NCBI GenBank assembly: GCA_903926695.1
Contig: CAIYKK010000165.1
Location: 1 to 8,187, forward strand
Reading direction: 5' to 3'
Source: an uncultured Burkholderiales bacterium
GTDB taxonomy: Bacteria > Pseudomonadota > Gammaproteobacteria > Burkholderiales > Burkholderiaceae_C
Length of the DNA: 8,187 bases
Below, piece after piece: positions 6,347-8,187 of the stretch (its first letter is position 1; every line of letters begins with the position of its first letter). Made by a program: the position numbers and the translations under genes. The notes below the pieces were generated by a model that was not told the DNA's origin, made no database searches, and saw nothing but the letters and a program-made list of their open reading frames with translations.

Positions 6347-6352
6347 CTCCTT
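6347..6352 (-). promoter_or_regulatory. Ribosome-binding site deciding the shp start
   Basis: AAGGAG on the minus strand, 6 nt before ATG 6340, favours that start over the in-frame ATG at 6373, which would add 11 non-signal-like residues. Confidence 0.8.
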
Positions 6353-6388
6353 GGGATTTTTTAAGTTACCCAATGATGCCGCCGCGTT

Positions 6389-6405
6389 CTTAGCGCTGCC
6401 TTAAG
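6389..6405 (-). promoter_or_regulatory. Putative PmrA/QseB-type response-regulator box upstream of shp
   Basis: On the minus strand the sequence CTTAAG-GCAGC-GCTAAG forms two direct hexamers 11 bp apart. This is the spacing of the PmrA/QseB box (roughly two CTTAAG-like hexamers separated by 5 nt). It ends 48 nt before the shp start codon, where an activator would be expected to sit near the -35 region. It is flanked upstream by the palindrome ACGATCGT (6406-6413). The second half-site has one mismatch to CTTAAG-like consensus at its first positions (GC for CT). A further CTTAAA lies at 6360-6365, out of phase. Binding by the regulator encoded in the same operon is inference. Confidence 0.5.
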
Positions 6406-6444
6406 ACGATCGTTCGTAAAAAAAACAGCCCTGGCAAGCCCGGT

Positions 6445-7530
6445 TTATTTCAGCGAAGCACTGATGCGCTCTTTGGAAGAGGCCTCGACAGGGCTGGCTT
6501 CGACCCAGCGGCGGACCCGCTCAGCGTCGCCAATGCGACTGAGCTTGCCAGCGGAATCCAGAAACACCATGATCAGCTTGCGCCCGGCAATCTTGGCCTG
6601 CATGACCAGACATTGACCAGCTTCGTTGATGTAGCCGGTTTTTTGCAGGCCGATATCCCACTCCGGGTTTTTCACAAGGCCGTTGGTGTTTTTGTACTGC
6701 AGGGTGCGGTTGCCAATGGCAATCTGGTAGCTGGGCGACGTTGTCAGCTCGCGCAGGATCGGATCGCCGTAGGCGGCATTGACCAGCGCGGCCAGATCCT
6801 GCGCGCTGGACTGGTTGCGGCTGGACAGGCCGGTTGGTTCGACATAGCGGGTGTCATGCATGCCCAGCGCCGTGGCCTTGGAATTCATCAGACCGACAAA
6901 AGTGTCCAGCCCGCCGGGATAGGTGCGGCCCAGGGCGTGAGCGGCGCGGTTTTCGCTGGACATCAGGGCCAGGTGCAGCAATTCGCCACGCGTCAGTACG
7001 GCGCCGACGCTGAGGCGCGAACTACTGTGCTTTTCGGTGTCCACATCGTCCTGCGTGACGGTGATCATCTCGTCCATCGGCAGCCGGGCTTCGCTGATGA
7101 CAACGCCCGTCATCAGTTTGGTGAGCGAGGCAATGGGCAGCACGACCAGTTCATTTTTTTTCAGCAGCACTTCGCGTGTGTCCTGGTCAATGACCAGCGC
7201 GACGCTGGACTTGAGGTCCAGCGGGTCTTGCGCGCTGTGCAGCCCGGCAATCTGGCCGAACGACAAAACGGGCGCCGCTACATAGGCGCTGGCCAGCGCC
7301 TTTCCATGCTTGCCAGCCTTGTGCCTGCTGGCGAGGCGGGCAGACGTGCCGTTTTTGAAGGCGCTGGACTTGGCAACATGAGGCACTTTGACAATCAAGC
7401 CCTTGGCGGCTGATCGGGAGGATCGGGCAGTTGCAGCATTGGCAGTGGGCGCTGCCAGCGAAACTGATAAAACGCAAAATCCAACAATTTTCAGTGCGTT
7501 TAATGCGCGATTCAGGATCTGGAGAGACAT
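6445..7530 (-). CDS. pbpG: D-alanyl-D-alanine endopeptidase, PBP7/PbpG type
   Basis: This is a 361-residue serine peptidase of the low-molecular-weight penicillin-binding family (S11). The signal peptide covers about 1-32 (cleavage after ANA). A basic Lys/Ala/Ser-rich linker runs to about 90. The catalytic domain has the active-site motif SLTK at 135-138 (Ser135, Lys138), SEN at 192-194, and KTG at 297-299. Such enzymes cut DD-crosslinks in peptidoglycan in the periplasm. E. coli PBP7 is about 310 residues; the extra length is mostly the N-terminal linker. ATG 7530 is chosen because the signal peptide begins there; an in-frame opening to 7692 reads through the leuA terminator and is not coding. 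The ribosome-binding site is weak. No clear -35/-10 pair is seen. The gene ends 104 nt before shp and is probably a separate unit. Confidence 0.93.
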   Translation of the reverse strand: MSLQILNRALNALKIVGFCVLSVSLAAPTANAATARSSRSAAKGLIVKVPHVAKSSAFKNGTSARLASRHKAGKHGKALASAYVAAPVLSFGQIAGLHSAQDPLDLKSSVALVIDQDTREVLLKKNELVVLPIASLTKLMTGVVISEARLPMDEMITVTQDDVDTEKHSSSRLSVGAVLTRGELLHLALMSSENRAAHALGRTYPGGLDTFVGLMNSKATALGMHDTRYVEPTGLSSRNQSSAQDLAALVNAAYGDPILRELTTSPSYQIAIGNRTLQYKNTNGLVKNPEWDIGLQKTGYINEAGQCLVMQAKIAGRKLIMVFLDSAGKLSRIGDAERVRRWVEASPVEASSKERISASLK

Positions 7531-7587
7531 GACGGTAGGCCTGCTGTGGGGTTGCTTAATGAACTGACTGCAGTGTATAGAAATAGA

Positions 7588-7621
7588 AAAGTCACGCAAT
7601 ATCAAATGCTTGCGTGACTTT
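7588..7621 (-). terminator. Intrinsic terminator of leuA
   Basis: There is a perfect 12-bp stem, AAAGTCACGCAA at 7588-7599 and TTGCGTGACTTT at 7610-7621, with a 10-nt loop. On the minus strand the stem is followed by a T-rich tail (TTTTCTATTTCT), so it should end transcription coming from leuA, whose stop is 111 nt upstream. The A-run on the other side could let it act weakly in the plus direction too, but no plus-strand gene needs it. Confidence 0.8.
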
Positions 7622-7732
7622 CTTAACAACAGAATCAATTGTAACGACTTGGTTGTCGTGCGCCTGGAGCAAGCCCCGGACGCCTGCATCAAGTTGTTGA
7701 ATCCAAAAGGCTTTTGTTGGAAAAACCAATAG
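7622..7732. other. leuA 3' untranslated region
   Basis: The stretch between the leuA stop and its terminator is less GC-rich than the genes. It holds only small hairpins: ACGAC-TTGGTT-GTCGT at 7644-7659 and CAAAAG-G-CTTTTG at 7704-7716. No reading frame or promoter is convincing. Confidence 0.4.
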
Positions 7733-8187
7733 TTACCCTTGAGCAGCTACCCTATCGGCCTTGCTGTGCAGCTTGTTCAGCGCGCTGAGGTAGGCCTTGG
7801 CCGAGGCGACCACGATATCGGGGTCTGCGCCCACGCCGTTGACCACGCGGCCACTGCTTTGCAGGCGCACCGTGACTTCGCCCTGGCTTTCGGTCGAGCC
7901 GCTGATGGCGTTGACCGAATACAGCACCATTTCCGCGCCGCTCTTGACGTGGGTTTCAATCGCCTTGAGCGAGGCATCGACCGGACCGTTGCCATCCGAC
8001 TCGCCCTTAACCTCTTTGCCCGCGACGGTGAAAACCACGCTGGCCTGCGGACGCTCACCGGTTTCGCTGTGCTGTGACAGCGAGACAAACCCGTACTGAT
8101 CGTTGCCCTGGGCCGCGCTCTCGTCGGAGACGAGCGCCAGAATATCCTCGTCAAAAATCTCGCTTTTTTTATCGGCCAGGTCTTTGA
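7733..8187 (-). CDS. leuA: 2-isopropylmalate synthase, C-terminal part (5' end off window)
   Basis: The frame is open to the right edge, and the window holds the last 150 residues. It begins [22 protein letters not shown], covering the linker after the catalytic TIM barrel. The LeuA dimerisation/leucine-binding regulatory domain follows, with [19 protein letters not shown] and the [21 protein letters not shown] ending. The enzyme joins acetyl-CoA and 2-oxoisovalerate in the first committed step of leucine synthesis and is inhibited by leucine through this domain. The GTG at 8038 that opens a shorter frame is an internal valine, not a start. The stop is 203 nt from the pbpG start, with a hairpin terminator between. 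Confidence 0.95.
   Translation of the reverse strand, partial: KDLADKKSEIFDEDILALVSDESAAQGNDQYGFVSLSQHSETGERPQASVVFTVAGKEVKGESDGNGPVDASLKAIETHVKSGAEMVLYSVNAISGSTESQGEVTVRLQSSGRVVNGVGADPDIVVASAKAYLSALNKLHSKADRVAAQG

Noticed and set aside
6414..6444. T8 run after GGGCTTGCCAGGGCTG as a terminator for pbpG
   Set aside because: The two GGGCT segments are direct repeats, not complementary, so no adequate stem forms before the U-run.
6613..7413. 266-residue plus-strand open frame opposite pbpG
   Set aside because: It is antisense to a gene with all penicillin-binding motifs, has no ribosome-binding site and its translation is low-complexity Ala/Gly/Gln/Arg typical of the reverse of GC-rich coding DNA.
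7574..7605. TATACA with TTGCGT or TTGATA as a pbpG promoter
   Set aside because: The spacers are 14 and 20 nt, both poor, and the -35 candidates lie within the terminator stem-loop.

Overview
The window looks like chromosomal DNA of a GC-rich betaproteobacterium, probably of the order Burkholderiales (Comamonadaceae-like). This is an inference from the protein style of the YebC-family protein, the PbpG-type endopeptidase and the SHP/DHC/cytochrome b cluster, and from the high GC of every gene except the left end. No rRNA, tRNA, CRISPR array or prophage gene is visible.

Layout: positions 1 to about 500 are an AT-rich scar holding the 3' part of an IS5-like transposase gene on the plus strand. 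It has lost its middle and its catalytic glutamate. Every other real gene is on the minus strand. Reading along that strand from the right edge, these are: the C-terminal part of leuA (2-isopropylmalate synthase) followed by a clear hairpin terminator; pbpG (D-alanyl-D-alanine endopeptidase, PBP7 type); a six-gene block shp, dhc, cytochrome b, qseB-like response regulator, qseC-like sensor kinase and chrR-like flavin reductase; then a yebC-family gene and a 2H phosphoesterase (2'-5' RNA ligase-like) gene.

The centrepiece is the run from 6340 down to 2610. It encodes a sphaeroides heme protein (SHP, DUF1924), a diheme cytochrome c (DHC), a membrane cytochrome b561-like protein with four candidate heme-ligand histidines, and an OmpR-class two-component pair. 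Spacing is tight: 13 nt, a 29-nt overlap, 31 nt and a 4-nt ATGA overlap. This suggests one transcript in which the membrane cytochrome passes electrons from the quinone pool to DHC and then SHP in the periplasm. Upstream of shp lies a direct repeat, CTTAAG-N5-GCTAAG, that resembles the PmrA/QseB recognition box, so the operon's own response regulator may control it. The chrR-like gene follows the kinase by 65 nt and may belong to the same unit.

The SHP/DHC/cytochrome b trio is a known but functionally unsettled module. Less expected are the putative response-regulator box, the histidine- and methionine-rich sensor domain, the linked flavin reductase, a 10-bp tandem duplication joining yebC to the 2H gene, and the transposon scar that seems to reach into the end of the 2H gene.
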